Of a stretch of 5,870 nucleotides of DNA, positions 5,604 to 5,870 are shown piece by piece; the first letter of the stretch is position 1; each line of letters starts with the position of its first letter. Source of the DNA: JABFRJ01 sp031365465 (GTDB taxonomy: Bacteria; Pseudomonadota; Alphaproteobacteria; Rhizobiales; Hyphomicrobiaceae); the NCBI GenBank assembly GCA_031365465.1, contig JANLYD010000265.1, positions 1-5,870 on the forward strand, given 5' to 3'. Both the position numbers and the translations under genes were made by a program. The notes under the pieces were generated by a model. It ran no database searches. It was given only the letters and a program-made list of their open reading frames with translations, and was not told where the DNA came from.

Positions 5604-5712
5604 GCTGCACTCCGTGGTGCAACACAGACAGCAAACCTGGCCATTTCGGCCAGTTACAAACCACAGCATCATCCCGTGCGAGGTGCAGCACTCTTGTGGT
5701 GCACCGCAGACA
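5604..5712. repeat. pair of imperfect ~27-bp direct repeats
   Basis: The segments 5604-5630 and 5685-5712 are related copies about 81 bp apart. Their best part, GTGGTGCAACACAGACA (5614-5630) against GTGGTGCACCGCAGACA (5696-5712), matches at 15 of 17 positions. The flank also aligns as GCTGCACTCC against GCAGCACTCTT with one extra base. A shortened inverted relative lies at 5762-5775. Such arrays can be operators or parts of mobile-element ends; I cannot tell which from sequence alone. Confidence 0.5.
5637..5653. repeat. hairpin between the direct repeats
   Basis: CTGGCC (5637-5642) and GGCCAG (5648-5653) pair perfectly around ATTTC. AAC and GTT flank the stem and could extend it past a one-base bulge. 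It sits between the two copies of the imperfect direct repeat. Confidence 0.4.
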
Positions 5713-5845
5713 CGGAACCGCCAAGCCCGATGAAAGCGGTCTCTGCGAGCCCCAGGCGATCCCGTGTCTGCACCGCATCATTCCGCTGGCGCTTCATGCT
5801 GCGCTGCGCACGGTGTGACACCAAAATCTTGGGCTGGCAGCACAA
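5669..5845 (-). CDS. possible small ORF with a strong Shine-Dalgarno sequence
   Basis: On the - strand a perfect AGGAGG (5860-5855) lies nine bases before a TTG (5845-5843). That TTG opens a 58-codon frame ending in TGA at 5671-5669. The product would be basic and begin MCCQPKILVSHRAQRS; about 70 percent of third positions are G or C by hand count. I recognise no family. The frame is also open upstream to the window edge, so it could instead be the tail of a longer gene. A GTG two bases further on (5843) starts a different frame that stops after about 20 codons. It overlaps the repeats, which argues against coding. Confidence 0.22.
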   Translation of the reverse strand: MCCQPKILVSHRAQRSMKRQRNDAVQTRDRLGLAETAFIGLGGSVSAVHHKSAAPRTG

Positions 5846-5870
5846 CGCGCAGAGCCTCCTTTTTGCCTGC

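Larger units (their letters stand above)
5435..5870. other. 436-bp region upstream of mcd without a confident gene
   Basis: This end region should hold the mcd promoter. I find no clear -35/-10 pair. It contains several short hairpins and an imperfect repeat family. Two overlapping frames are open to the right edge: on + from 5544 (first GTG at 5562), and on - ending in TGA at 5669. Neither gives a product I recognise. An eroded mobile element or gene end is possible, but I see no transposase motif and no terminal repeats that I can name. Confidence 0.5.

Overview
The window is GC-rich and densely coded. It looks like the chromosome of an alphaproteobacterium. The reasons are a TrpE of the free-standing alphaproteobacterial type, a (2S)-methylsuccinyl-CoA dehydrogenase (Mcd) that marks the ethylmalonyl-CoA pathway, and a Pr6Pr-type membrane protein, with GC-rich third codon positions throughout. 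I cannot fix the family. Nothing points to a phage, plasmid, CRISPR array or intact insertion sequence, and I see no tRNA or rRNA.

Layout from left to right: the last 16 codons of an unidentified + strand gene (1-51); a convergent gap of about 200 bp with one hairpin; trpE on the - strand (257-1825); a 390-bp gap (1826-2215) holding a hairpin-rich trpE leader, a doubtful 55-codon ORF and an AT-rich islet; an unrecognised 252-residue protein on the - strand (2216-2974); a short divergent promoter region; a six-helix Pr6Pr/FAR-17a-like membrane protein on the + strand (3064-3684); an 85-bp convergent gap with a terminator-like hairpin; mcd on the - strand (3770-5434); and a 436-bp right end (5435-5870) rich in repeats and hairpins, with only doubtful reading frames that run to the window edge.

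The genes do not form one operon. TrpE is the first committed step of tryptophan synthesis but has no trpG, trpD or trpC beside it. Mcd works in acetyl-CoA assimilation through C5 CoA esters but has no other pathway gene beside it. The window is therefore mostly ordinary metabolism. The items most worth a second look are the structured trpE leader, the unknown 252-residue protein, the conserved Thr/His pair in the membrane protein, and the repeat family upstream of mcd. I did not find a convincing new multi-gene system.
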